Below, piece after piece: positions 24,401 through 38,649 of a stretch of 64,000 nucleotides of DNA. The stretch is from Calliopsis andreniformis (taxonomy: Eukaryota; Arthropoda; Insecta; Hymenoptera; Andrenidae): assembly GCF_051401765.1 (NCBI RefSeq), contig NC_135071.1, positions 17,090,961 to 17,154,960 on the forward strand. The letters run 5' to 3'. Made by a program: the position numbers and the translations under genes. A model generated the notes under the pieces. It did not search any database, was not told the DNA's origin, and saw nothing but the letters and a program-made list of their open reading frames with translations. Position 1 is the first letter of the stretch, and each line of letters opens with the position of its first letter.

Positions 24401-27400
24401 TGGAATTCCTCGAGGCAGGGCCAGTCAATTCGATCGGGCGATTCAAGGCAGAACTGAAAAGCAAGGCTTCTCTAGTTAAGAAAAAGCCCATATAAGCAAC
24501 TTTAGATTACGATATCGATTCTTCTGCTTCTTTTCAATTAGAGGATATCGCGGTGGCCAGCCCACGTCCATAGTATGAATCACAGACCACTTAATATCGA
24601 TCATGCCCCCATGATATGGGTCAAGGCGCAGTCGAGCCTTGGAACAAACGATATGGGTCATGGACGAAGGAGCATTCTGGACGAAACTGATCCCTGCGTG
24701 CTCCTATTCACTGTTCGACATGCAACCCTCTACCAACCGATGAGATTCTACTCGAACCACTTTGCCAGATTAAGGGGTGACCCGACACGATCGAAATAAC
24801 GACTTGCACAACGGGGATAAGTGCAAGCTGCGACCTGGGCACACCTTAAAACCTGGAAATCAGGCTGGGCGTGGGCCACCAATGGAGGTAGGTGAAACCG
24901 ATCCTTCATAAAAATAATGAAGATCCTGATGGATAGTCTTTCAACAGCTGAAAAGTCGCCACTTTAATTGGGCCATATTTCTGGGATCCAATCCTAGAGA
25001 GTGCTCGTGTTTTATTTTCTGAAGTCTTATGAACGATGTTCTGAGATATGGGTTATTCAAGGATCTAAAGACAAGGGTGCTACCTGAAAGATTAATGTGG
25101 TATCAAAGGAAGTGGTTAAATACATCAAACGTTTCAATGTTTATCATTAGAATAAACTCCTAAGTCCTTGGTCATTTTTCAACATAGTTTTGATGAACTT
25201 CTCATTATACAGGATTCGTCAACATCCTCTACAGATTCCTCAAACTAGGACTTCTAAAATCGAAACAGGTTTACGATATTATTCACAAATCTACAAACTA
25301 GCTTACAAATATTAGATACTAAACTATCCTCCTTTTCAGCATAGATACACCACTCCTAGAAGAAAGAACTCATGATCTAAAAATCTTCTGCTCTTTCCAA
25401 GTCAAGGACCACATGCCCAAACCATCAAAAATCGATTACAATCAATCAGCGATCATCCCAACGTCCCCTCAAGCAGCGAAGCAGTATCGAGTTCGCGTGC
25501 GGCCTGCTTAAACTTCGATCTGGGCCAGATACACAGAGATTGTCGACGGCGGTATACGCAGTTTTCTTATAAATCGTCGTATCGCGACCCTCTCCCTCTG
25601 CAGCCCCTCGAAATCGATGTGTGGAAGGTGGTCGTTCGTAAGTGTGCACGCGTGTCCCGCGAGTTTACGTTCCCCCGCCGAACACGAGCAGCCTCATGAA
25701 TATTAAGAGTGTGTACCACCTGCTTCTCGACGACTCTCCCCTCGCCTCGCTTTAATTACACGAGCGGATAGAGGCGACGCCGGCCGAGAAGGATATTTAC
25801 TTTTCGCCCCGTCGCGGCGACAAGAGTCCTTGCACGCGCTGAATTATCGTCGTCGTAATGAGATCGGTTCCCTCTCGCTCTCGCCGAGGGGGTTGTTACC
25901 TGAGCCCGGCTGGCCGAGATTTGATCTACACATACACGCGATCCTCTGTGTCTTAAGGACCTTATTTCTTCTTCGTGCAATGTATCAGATCGAATGACCC
26001 ACTTTCCCTCCTCGCGATTAAGACCCCTTTCTTTCCTTCTCCCGCCAATTTCTGGGAGGGGGCTGCATAATGCGATCGAAAATCTATAACCTTCTGTACG
26101 AACTGTGTTGAGCTGGTGAGGTTGCACCCGAGACGCATGTTGACGTAGCGATTTTCCATATGTAGGAGATACACTGCGTTCGAAAGAGCGAGTGAAATTA
26201 GGTAGCCCTATCTATTGTAACTATATAGGGTACGAGATCCTATTACTGTGTTTTGCGTAGGCTTTATGTCAGACATAGTAAGAGTCTCATACCCTGTGCA
26301 ACCTTACCAGCTCTGTACAGGACTTGCTTCTGCTTCAGACTTCACTGCGACACCGATAATCAGCTCCTACTCACCTTGAACGTTTTGTAGCTCGATACCA
26401 CGTAGGATGCGCCGTCCTCGAGCTCGTCCAGGGTGATTTTCCTGTCCCCGTCCATGGAGAAGATGTGTCTGGCCCCTCTGGGCAGGTCCATTCGCAGGGA
26501 GAGTCTATCCAGGAGCGCCTCCAGGGAACCGATGTCCCGTCCTGGTTTAAACCTGCAAATCCACAGCGTCTCAGGCCCAAGGAACAGTCTTTTGCTATGT
26601 TAGCTAGCTTCGGAGACCTCGAGGGTGCTCGGGGCGCGCTGTCTGGCCCCCGAGGACCGTCAATGTCGTGTCGAATCACCGAGCGTGCCTGTTGTCTCCC
26701 GTGTGTCGCAGGATCTCATTCATAGGCCCGAATCAAGGCCACGGAGGGTGGACACGGCGCACCCCCGGGGAGGGTGTCGAGCGTATCGGCGCAGTGACAA
26801 CAGGCTCGCCGCGGAATCGCGCGTTTCGGCTGGCGGAGGCTTACCTGAACTCGATACCGGGGAAGTAAGGGTCGCCATTCTTATAGAAGGTGACTCTCCT
26901 GGCCCTCCAGTAGCCGAGGTTGTTGTATCTCGCGGGCGCCGGCTCGTGTCGGCTCTTCGGCCTGTGCTCCGGCTGCTCCGGAGGCGGCATGCGGGGACTG
27001 GAGGGTCTGCTCTGCCTCCAGAAGCCGGCCATGCCGCCTCCACCCCCACCCTCGCTCGACAGCAACCCGCCACCGACCGCCTCCTGCGCTCCTCCGCCCT
27101 CCACTTCCACGTCCTCCTCCTCCTCCTCCTCGTCATCCTCTTCCTCCTCCTCGCCGCCCTCCTCCTCCTCCTCCTGCTCCTCGTCGCTGCGAGCGCCTCC
27201 AACAGGCATCGTGGACGCCACGTTCGTCGTGCTGGTGCTATTCGTCGACGCCGTCGACGTCGTTGTCGCGACGCCGCTAGGTGTAGCTACTGCTGCCAAG
27301 CCGTTCGCTTCCTTCGGGCTGCTTTCGTTTCGTGGCGCCTCCTGCTCCTCTTTCTTCATTACACCTGAGGGACAGGCGGTGGTCGCCAGAGGTCATTTGT

Positions 27401-28251
27401 TTTGAAGATGGTCTGGGATTCTTTTGGAGTTTAGGAACTGGAGAATTTGCGAAAACAGTCCTTGTTCAGTTTTAGAGGCTTTTTAAGGGGAATACTGTCT
27501 AGTCAGAAGCGAAATTCAGGGTATAATGGGTTTTATCTCATCAGAAAGACAATATGTGTACTGTAGTGGATAGACTGCGGATCTTTATGCACTGATGGGA
27601 GACTTCAATGTGCAAAGTAGTAAAAAAATAATTTCTATATAATATGGAAAATATGTATAAATCATCAAAAGATAAATATACTTTGTAATATTTGTAGATG
27701 CTATAGTACTTTTTTGCTCTCCTAAAAAAAGACAAAAATTGACAAGGATCGTTTTTTTCTCTTTTCATTCTTCAATTTCATATTGCCATAGATTTAGAAA
27801 ATATTTTCTAAAACTACCCCTGTACTTATACTCTTCTCGTAACAGAATTCCATCACCAACTCCTCACGATTTAACACCTCGTTCTCCTGTTCGTATTCTT
27901 AGAAACATAACTCATCCTTTCTCATTAAAAAGTCGAGCATAAACCCCCTTTTCCGCTGTTAAATCATCATACACGTAAATCTATTCCCCGACAACCCCTA
28001 AAGGGATCAGGGACACTCATAAAGTGGTCTTAGCCAGAATATCTCGTCGAGGATCTCCAGTCCTCAAAGTCTTTCCTCGACGATCGTAATCTAGCTGGAT
28101 AATTAGCTTTCTCACCTGGCTCCGAGGTAGTGGTTGCGGCTGCTCCACCACCCTCGTTGCCGCCTCCCACGCTTCCGTCGCCCGCTGCCTCCTCGTTCTG
28201 CCCCAGCCTGGAGCCGGCACGCAAGCTCGACTGATTTTCAGCGGCGATCAT
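9419..28251 (-). CDS. DCX-EMAP: DCX-EMAP: doublecortin domains fused to EMAP-like HELP/WD protein
   Basis: A microtubule-associated protein; the Drosophila homologue is needed for mechanotransduction in ciliated sensory neurons (family knowledge). I infer sixteen exons in order: 28251-28116, 27364-26845, 26552-26375, 14321-14088, 13968-13852, 12748-12517, 12425-12130, 11854-11690, 11603-11508, 11434-11297, 11199-10939, 10852-10595, 10533-10371, 10292-10110, 10032-9937 and 9687-9419, about 1113 aa. After a Gly/Glu-rich N-terminus, DCX domain 1 spans about aa 197-278 ([19 protein letters not shown]) and DCX domain 2 about aa 340-417 ([14 protein letters not shown], then VDTFYLGTG). The EMAP HELP region follows ([39 protein letters not shown]), then WD repeats to the end ([19 protein letters not shown], ending MLWELVDE). 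The 12748-12517 exon needs a weak GTTCTC donor to keep frame. Alternative upstream first exons are possible. Confidence 0.9.
12517..12748 (-). other. DCX-EMAP exon with uncertain 3' border
   Basis: This exon finishes DCX domain 2 and carries an Arg/Ser-rich linker. The best-looking donor, GTAAAC with the exon ending at 12524, leaves phase 0. The following HELP exon (12425-12130) starts with two bases that need phase 1. Only a donor at AACG/GTTCTC, with the exon ending at 12517, keeps frame. A missed microexon or a sequence error would be the other explanations. Confidence 0.5.
14579..14776 (-). CDS. Possible cassette exon of DCX-EMAP
   Basis: An open 198-nt segment on - encodes 66 residues rich in Asp, Glu and Ser, ending [12 protein letters not shown]. 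It would insert without frame change between the exon ending at 26375 (phase 0) and the one starting at 14321 (phase 0). Codon third positions are mostly G or C, unlike the surrounding intron. The splice sites are poor: acceptor TTCGAG without a pyrimidine tract and donor GTTCTT. The + strand of the same DNA is also open, so this may be a GC-rich coincidence. Confidence 0.25.
22438..22749. mobile_element. Tc1/mariner-like MITE, 312 bp, with TA duplication
   Basis: The left end begins CAGTGGCGTGCAAAAATATG. The right end, reverse-complemented, begins CAGTAACGTGCAAAAGTATC. The first 25 bases match at 19 positions and both ends are flanked by TA (22436-22437 and 22750-22751), the target duplication of the Tc1/mariner superfamily. 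There is no transposase open frame in the 312 bp, so it is non-autonomous. It sits inside the long DCX-EMAP intron. Confidence 0.8.
26228..26294 (+). other. Short imperfect hairpin in DCX-EMAP intron
   Basis: Left arm 26228-26250 (GGGTACGAGATCC and on) can pair with right arm 26274-26294 (ending CTCATACCC) across a 23-base loop. There are about 18 pairs with one mismatch and one internal loop. The size resembles a microRNA precursor, but nothing else supports expression. Confidence 0.3.
27112..27184 (-). repeat. Coding GAG/GAA repeat (acidic tract) in DCX-EMAP
   Basis: CCT/CTC repeats on + encode an uneven poly-Glu/Asp tract of about 25 residues in the second DCX-EMAP exon. The + strand shadow frames through this region are Ser/Pro runs without meaning. 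Confidence 0.85.
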
Positions 28252-31200
28252 CGGCGCAAGGCCGCCGCCTTTCCCCTTCTGTCGCCCCTCTTCGTCGACC
28301 CTCTATCTCCAAGGGATGAGAGCGTGGTCCTGGAACAGTATCAAGGAACCTTTGACTCTCGCCCACGCGTTGAAGTCTCCCCGGAAGTGAGGTGAATGTC
28401 TCAGTACTTGAACACTGGCGCTAATTTTTCTAATGTACTGTACGTGTCTCGTGAGAAGTCCTCTGGAAAGCGCAAGGGATAAGGCTTTCCAGAGGACTTC
28501 TCATGGAACACGAACAGTAGCTAATGAAAATTAGAAAATAGTCTCGGAAGAAAATACATTAAGCTACTAGAGCCTCAATTCAAGTATCAGGACGTGTTTA
28601 AAAATATTTAAAGAGATTACCCACTTACTGGGACATTTGATATCTCAGGCGTTCAGGTATTGGGACATTTACCTTACCTTTATTTCTTTATTTTACGAAC
28701 ATCGTTCTGACGAATCTCTAAATCTCGCAGGATTAAAGGTCGAGTCCGCAGAGCAGAGAGCAAAGAAGATACAAGTGGGTGCAAATGATCTTTGACCTTT
28801 GAGCCACAAGAGGAGGGTCTCACTTTTAACTAGAGAAGGTGTGTTTATGCTGTATTTTTATTTTCACTATTATTTTCCTGAGATATTAGGTATTGCATAT
28901 GAGAAATATTATTTTTGAATTCTGACTGATAAAACTGAACTCTAGATTTTAGTTGTTGCTTGGACATACCTCGATGGCCGACTGATGATGCCAGAATTTC
29001 CTTCCACCAGCTCTTCTGCCCCGTGAAATCGCCTGTCAAAATTGATGGATCGTTCAGCTTTTTCCCGCGTGCAAGATTCAAGGTTCCCTTTTTGCAAATA
29101 TACAGGCACGGTATGCAACGAAGATGCCCGTGGAAAAAAACCCTTATACGCCGGCGGAACGTCCACGTGTCGCGTGATTGCCGGGGATTCCCGATCGATC
29201 GGCTACTCGACGCTTACGATGCACTTTTATTTTCTAGGCTGCAGTTCACTGCAGATCAATCGATCCGAGACTCTTCATCTTGCGTGAGCTTGAGGGGAGT
29301 CGATTTTTTTACAAAAACCTAAACTAAGTCAAGTTTTTTAGACATCTTCAAGCACAATTTGCAAACATAGAGAAATTTACATAAACTTCACTTAAGGTGT
29401 CTTCTCAAAATAGTAGTTTTTTCACACAGAAGCAATCAAAGCGTAATGATGTTTAAAATCTACAATTCTAAAGCTAAAGAATTAACACAGGCATTCTAAA
29501 CCTAGTATATTTTCCTATAAATAAAAATAATCTACAGAGAATTCAAAGAATCTATATTTTACTGTATTTTTTAGATTGCAAGGGACTTCCCAAACTTCAA
29601 ATTAACTTTACAAAACCGCACTCGTCGCAAAGTCTGTCTCAATCTCAAGGCTGCAAGGCCTTCCACACGTCTTCGTTCACTTCGTTCACTTCAACTCTTC
29701 GAGTTCTCTCGAAGTTCAGTGTCCTCACTTCTCACGGAACTTCCGAGGCCGCGCGCGGTGACTTCTTTCTGCTCATTTTCAAGAAATCCATATCTTTTGT
29801 CAGCATGCTGCCCGATTAATTTTGTCGAGAGAAACGGAGGGAAAAGGAACGCGTAACACAGCGGTTGATCGTCCAGTGACACCGGGGCCTCGCTCGGATG
29901 CAAGATAACGCGGTGGCAGCCCCGATGGTATACATATTCATGCGTCCTTCGACGATGGCGTCCCGACGTCGAGTGTGACGCTCGAAGGGACAGCGTAGAG
30001 AGCCACACGAGCTCGGCGCCGCCCTCGTCCTCGTCCTCGTCGTCCTCCTCGCTGTTCTCCTGCCCGACGACTTTTGCCGGCATCGACGCTGGTGTCAGTG
30101 AACCTACGAACTTGTTGCACCCGACCAGGAACCTGCGCGCAGGCCTTCCGCCCTCGCTCGCCCCCGGAAGTCGCTCGATTCCGCGAGGGGGTGGCGGCAC
30201 TGCCGATGGGAATCCGTCAGAAGTCCAGAATTTGAGGAAACTCGAAAGAAAGTTCATGGGTTCAGGCTCCTCGTGTGCTTTCATTTATGCTAATCTGAGG
30301 CAGCTTGTGTTTAAGGTGAGTCAGAAGTTTACGACGAGTTTACGGAATTTTACTTCATTGATCGGTTGGGTTATGTATGAATTCTTTTAGGACAGAATTC
30401 GGTGAATTGTGACGCGGAGGAGTTTGGATAACGAGAGGGTGAGTCAAAAATGTGAAGATAATAAAAGATGGGTATTGAGAATGTTAACCCTAGAATAAGG
30501 CACGCTACAGTAAACCTGTAAACAGTAAATCTGTAAATCTTGCCTAAAGGTTTGCAATATGTCGCAATGTGTCATAATATTGCAAACATTCCAAATCCAA
30601 GCAGTCGAAAGATCATTTCCAAAGATAATTCGAGGACATTGCAGTATGAGTCGAGGAAATTGAGAAAGAAGTCGCCTGTAATAAGTGCGCAAGTATTTTG
30701 CGTGCAGATGATTGCGATTTCTTAGAAGGGTTTTCTATTTAAACAATTCGCGCACAAGCGTGGCGCATTTGCATGGCCGTTGAAATCCAAACGCTGCGAC
30801 GTCGGGCCAATTATAATCTCATCGAGAACGTTTAATTACACCAGTCGAATTGACAGGTTTTTTTTCCTTTTTTCAATATTTCCAGTAATTCCAGTAAAAA
30901 TGAACATAAACTCTTTCAGTATTCTCCGTCGGAATTTCAAGGAGCTGAAAAGCCTCGAAGGGAGACGTCTGATTTTTTCTTAACGATTCCCTCGGCGTTT
31001 GCATTTCACCAAGCAAGAAACCCTGGCTTATCGTCGACCGAGCGGGATGATTAGCCGCATGAAGCTTAAGAATTGCAGAATGCACGATATGAATACAAGA
31101 TAGAAGCGTGGCGGGGCCGAGCTGAAGGTCGAACAAGACGGGCGATAATATTAACGTCGTACCCTCCAACGACTCTCCTTTTCCTCTGGTGCAAAAAATT

Positions 31201-33976
31201 TGCAATTGAAAGTTCGATCGGCTCCAAGGCGAGTCATTATTGTACACCGCCTATCGTGGCTTTTCGTCTCGAGCGCAATTTTTATTGCCAGTTCTGTGAT
31301 ACCGGATTAAGGACGATTATTTTTTTGTATCACCACCGGTCATCTTTATAATATTTTCTTGGCACGAGGGAATAGTCGATACGCGAAGGGCCGAGTTCGC
31401 GTGCTCAGCCTGTGGAGGTTGGCTGACCAGATTCGTTCCTCGACCACTTAAGCAATCGAGCGGTCGAGCGGCTCGTATATCACAGGCTGAGCGTGAATCA
31501 GCAGGATTCGCTTGAACACCGAATAACCGAACTTTCGCCACAAACTACTCGAGGCTCGCCCGTGCCCTAGGCCTTCCTCCCACGACGTCCCTTTTTGCAA
31601 TGCAAACGGAACAAGGCACATCAAAGTGGACTGCTGAATCTTCCAGAAAAGTTAATAGGAATTTACGGAGAGAGGGAGAAAACGTGGAATACTAGAAACT
31701 CATTTCCTAAATAAAACTCGAAATCTACAAGTATTTAGATTTTTAGGTAGATAGAGGTGGAAGTCTTTTTCCAAAGTGTGCACTGAGTTTTATTTTTTAT
31801 TGAATGGAAGTGAGTTTGAAGCTCTATGATTCGTCACTGGAATCTTTCATATTGATGTTCTGGTAATTATGAAAGTAATCTAAGTTAAAACTTGTTGAAA
31901 GTTGAATTTATGACTCATTTAGTGGTGCATCGATTTATATCACAGAATACTTAAACGATAAATTCTACTTTCTACAATTTTCAACATAAACTACTTTTAT
32001 AATTATTATCACAGATCTAAAAGATATTCTCCCCCTTTCTAAGGGAATAAAACAGAAGTGAGTGAACGCATAAACAGGCCTCAGAATGTTCCTCTACGGG
32101 CTCTTTGCTCGTACCATATCGCGAATGAATTTCATCTTAACAGTCCTAGAAAAATACATTCACAACTCATTGCTGTCGTGCAGGAGATCCACATCAGTTT
32201 CAGAATCTGGCAAATATCCCACTCTGTCGGTTGAAGAATTGCCGCGATATTGTTCTCCAGATGCTACGTAAATTTCTTATTCGTGGAGGGGAAGAAAAAA
32301 AAACGTTCACAAATCAACGTTGTCGCTGTGGAAATCTCAGCACCGAAGTGACCAAACAGGTCAACGAGTTTCGTGTCACGGAAGCACCGATGCCCGAGTT
32401 AATGGCGAACCATCGGAAAAAGGGGGAAGGCGAGCAGCACGCGGATAGAGAAACGTGTAGTGGCGTAATTTCTGACAGAAGTCGGAGACTCTGCGACGAA
32501 GAAAGGCCTTCCCCTCTGGTATCGACTTTACGATAAGGCTGGGGAAAGGGGCCGTTGCCCGAAAGCCTCCACTCCTGATCGCTCTCTGCCCCTTTCGCTT
32601 TTTCTTTGCAGCTCTGGTCATAAAGCCCTGTGTTCGATGAAGATAAGAAGTACGGACGATACCTGCGACGTTTCCACCCATAAATGTCACGAAGGTGCGT
32701 GCTCAGAAATCTTGACTCTAATCGACCCTCGTTATTGGTTGGGGGGCGTAAAAAACAATAATCGTTTAAAGACTTTTTATTTTATTCAGTTATACATGCT
32801 TTCTGTGCCCCCTGTGTCTTTGTAAATCATTCGAAGACATTAAAGGATCCAACTCGATGGATCAAAGCAGTAAAGGTGTATCATGAGCTGTTCCTAATGA
32901 TCAATGGGTCATCGTGAGCGCAGCAGTCTTCGTATCGAATTGCTTTGCAACCTGCCACAGTTGACTGGCCTCTACTTATCCTGCTGCTATCGCTGTCTTC
33001 CTAGCTTCTATTGGATATACTGTATTGTGGTGCATTGCCACTACAACTAGAATCACCTTTAGAAGCAACATGCTTGTGGTCGTTCGAAAGGACATTAAGG
33101 AGTCCTGTTTATCCTGTTAGAAAAACGAGTGACGAAGACACTTGCATGATTGATTCCCTTCCTGAACAATCCATTAATGGTCTAAGCATGCAATTTTACA
33201 CGTACAATAATCATTACCGCGTTATCACTGAATGTAACAACGATCCATAAGAGAGCATTATCAAGAACGATCTGGAGCACACTGGGTGCTTTATCAGGAG
33301 ATATCCAAGACCTTGCGCACGTCAGCACGACAAAATGTAGCATTCGTATGAAATGCATTTCGCCTAAGGAAGCCTTGACAAGCACGATACGTGGCTGAGG
33401 TATATTTTTCAGTGAGCATCAAGGAAACATCATGTGCGTCATAACGATTATCAAAAAGGGTTCAGAGATATCCTTCAGGCTATAGTTAAACCTCCCTTTG
33501 TTGCTCGCCTATGAAGAGATACTGAACTAACTGTGACCACAAATACTATTACAATAATTAAGTAAAGTTTAGACATGATATGTCTAGTGAAATACGGCCC
33601 TTATATTTCATTTTGGATATGTTAAAGTTTCTATGACTCCTTCTTACGTGCTGTGTTCGAAGGACGCAAGTTTCTTGGGCCTCCGATGCCGTGCGTGCTC
33701 GAGATTTCGTGCCGTGGCTGAAAGTTACGCGACACCACCGATAAAAGGTGCCGATCTTATCCGAAATAATGTTAAAAATAACTTAAAAAAGTATGGCGTT
33801 GGCAAAAACAGCGCACAAAGAAAGGAATAGAACAGAAATGGCCCAACAGCGAGGACAGAATAATTAATACGTTTCAAATTTGTACATCAGAATATATTCT
33901 TCGTTATATTTCTTGACTCGATATTAAAAAACTTTAACACATTTTGCATAACATTAGAAAAAACATTGATGGAGGT
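28252..33976. other. Gene-free stretch between DCX-EMAP start and NSUN5 3' end
   Basis: It holds the promoter side of DCX-EMAP and the 3' side of NSUN5. The notable content is the inverted repeat at 28421-28534, a 198-codon open frame on - at 29691-30284 in a GC-rich patch that I cannot support as a gene, and a 12-base inverted repeat near 31400 and 31490. The rest is AT-rich sequence without recognisable protein. Confidence 0.55.
28421..28534. repeat. Inverted repeat, 51-nt arms with a perfect 19-bp core
   Basis: Arms 28421-28471 and 28484-28534 match at 42 of 51 positions when one is reverse-complemented, with no gaps. The inner 19 bases (GAGAAGTCCTCTGGAAAGC at 28453-28471 and its complement at 28484-28502) are perfect around a 12-base loop. 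Similarity reappears outside a gap (TACTTGAA at 28405-28412 against TTCAAGTA at 28579-28586), so the original palindrome was longer. Confidence 0.9.
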
Positions 33977-36924
<2,948 letters not shown>

Positions 36925-38542
36925 ATTATCGCATTAGAAACAATTACTCCAAAATAAAGAAATTAGCCCGATCGCTCCAGTTTTTCAGAATGCCACGCGG
37001 GAATACGCCTCGTGCGACTAGACGAAGACGAGCATAGACAAATTGAAATCATAAAGCCGCCATACTGTTGAAGGACGCACCTATACAGAAATTTATTCAG
37101 CACGATTCACGATTGCATTAATGAACACGATTATTTCCAAATGCAGAACAGTGCAGGATAAATTTTCTTAAAATATCGTGTGCTCCATAAATCTGTAAAA
37201 ATTCGATCATCGTGGAAGTGAACTTCATATTGGTTGTTTTATTCGGCGGTGAATTTGAAAATCATAAAAATTTTGCGTTTTTAAAATTTCGATAGATTCG
37301 AGGTATTCATTTTCATAGAGGCACATAATTTTTGAATTTATAAAAATCTTTGAAAAGTCTCTTATAAGTATGTTACAGTTATTTGAAAATGAGCCTCGTT
37401 TGTCGTGTGTCACGTGTTCGCTTCCACCTCCATACTCAGTTCACATATGAACTTATTTTAGTGTACTTCGATCTAATTATTAGTTCATTAGATATTTTAT
37501 AGCAACGAAATGTTATGCGACGTTTTACGCACGATCAGATTCAAACACGATTAGAAATATGATATTAGAAGAATTATAACGTCCGGTAAGAGTATAAGCT
37601 TACAGAGTGACGCAAAGATTCACGTTACTACAGGTTAGATTGCGGCAAATATCTCGGGGCGCATTTTTTCATTTTTTAATACATAAATCTTGTTTTCCTC
37701 ATCTATAAACGTTTTAATTAAGAATGGATAGCGTTTATTGTTCTGTTAGTATACGAGTTAACGCGCGTCGTAGTTGTCCGAATGAATTATAAAGACGCAA
37801 AATATTCTGTTGCAATCGCGTTATACAGATTGTACACATCAATTTGTCAGAACTTATAAATATCTCGATTGATATAAGCAATATAACATAGGTAATTGAC
37901 CCGACAACGCGAAAAGTCAGAATGACAATATGATTTATGTAGAATTTCATTGAAATCTAAATGGAGCACTTTGCTATATATATATCTTCCAAGAGAATCT
38001 GTAATCTTATGAATAGTGAGGGGATATCAAATAATGATAGTATAATAAATTGTTTTAGAAGAATTGGGCTAAAGGAGACATTGAAAGTTGCGTACAATTT
38101 ATATTACAACAAAGGACACTTCAATGACTAAAGACAAGAAGGTTTCATTATTTTGCTTTCAATATTATATGGTGTTTATTGTGTGTAATAGATTACATGT
38201 ATTTAATCACATGCACACATGTTACGCACATATTTCAAATTTGAAATATTGTTTCATCTTCAGAAATTATGAATATATATTTCCATAGCTTATTGTATCA
38301 TATATATTCATACATACACTCAATTATCATTATTAAATATATTGATATTCTGCTTTTTTATGCTTATCTTTTATAGCTATGTAAAGATACCTGGATAGTT
38401 AAATTATTGCTTAGTGTATGTGTTTCCTTGTATATACCTTTTAAGAACTTTATTGTATACAAAGAAATGCATACGTAATACATTGTAGATTGATATTATT
38501 AGATAGAAAATATTTAATTGTTGCTTTTTTTATGATTTCAGT
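36925..38542. other. Intergenic region between divergent NSUN5 and Marf
   Basis: No protein-coding sequence seen. It should contain both promoters and the first, non-coding part of Marf, because a splice acceptor (TTTATGATTTCAG) ends at 38542 in front of the Marf 5' UTR. The sequence is AT-rich with several short TA repeats. Confidence 0.5.
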
Positions 38543-38649
38543 TGATCCTGCATGCTGTGCACTGCATCAACGTCCTGCCTAAAGTATTGCACTATATTTT
38601 TTCTTAATTTGCCATACACACCACGTACACAATACTTGTATAAGGAATT

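Larger units (their letters stand above)
14322..26374 (-). other. Long (12 kb) intron of DCX-EMAP
   Basis: It separates the exon that ends DCX domain 1 from the one that starts domain 2. AT-rich sequence alternates with GC-rich islands (about 15050-15560, 19190-19430, 20920-21330, 22800-23180 and 25440-26130). The islands give many overlapping short open frames in several phases with no recognisable domains; these look like base-composition effects or regulatory DNA, not exons. The intron also holds a Tc1-like MITE (22438-22749), a possible cassette exon (14579-14776) and a small hairpin (26228-26294). Confidence 0.75.

Noticed and set aside
26625..27405. Long open frames on + (247 and 161 codons)
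   Set aside because: They are antisense to the DCX-EMAP exon with a GAG repeat; their Ser/Pro runs come from the repeat and the - strand reading joins in frame to a doublecortin domain.
31399..31493. Inverted repeat GCTCAGCCTGTG / CACAGGCTGAGC
   Set aside because: Only 12 bp of pairing over a loop of about 70 bases; too short to support a function.
33633..33830. 65-codon open frame near the NSUN5 3' end
   Set aside because: No family features, no splice partner and it lies in the likely 3' flank of NSUN5.
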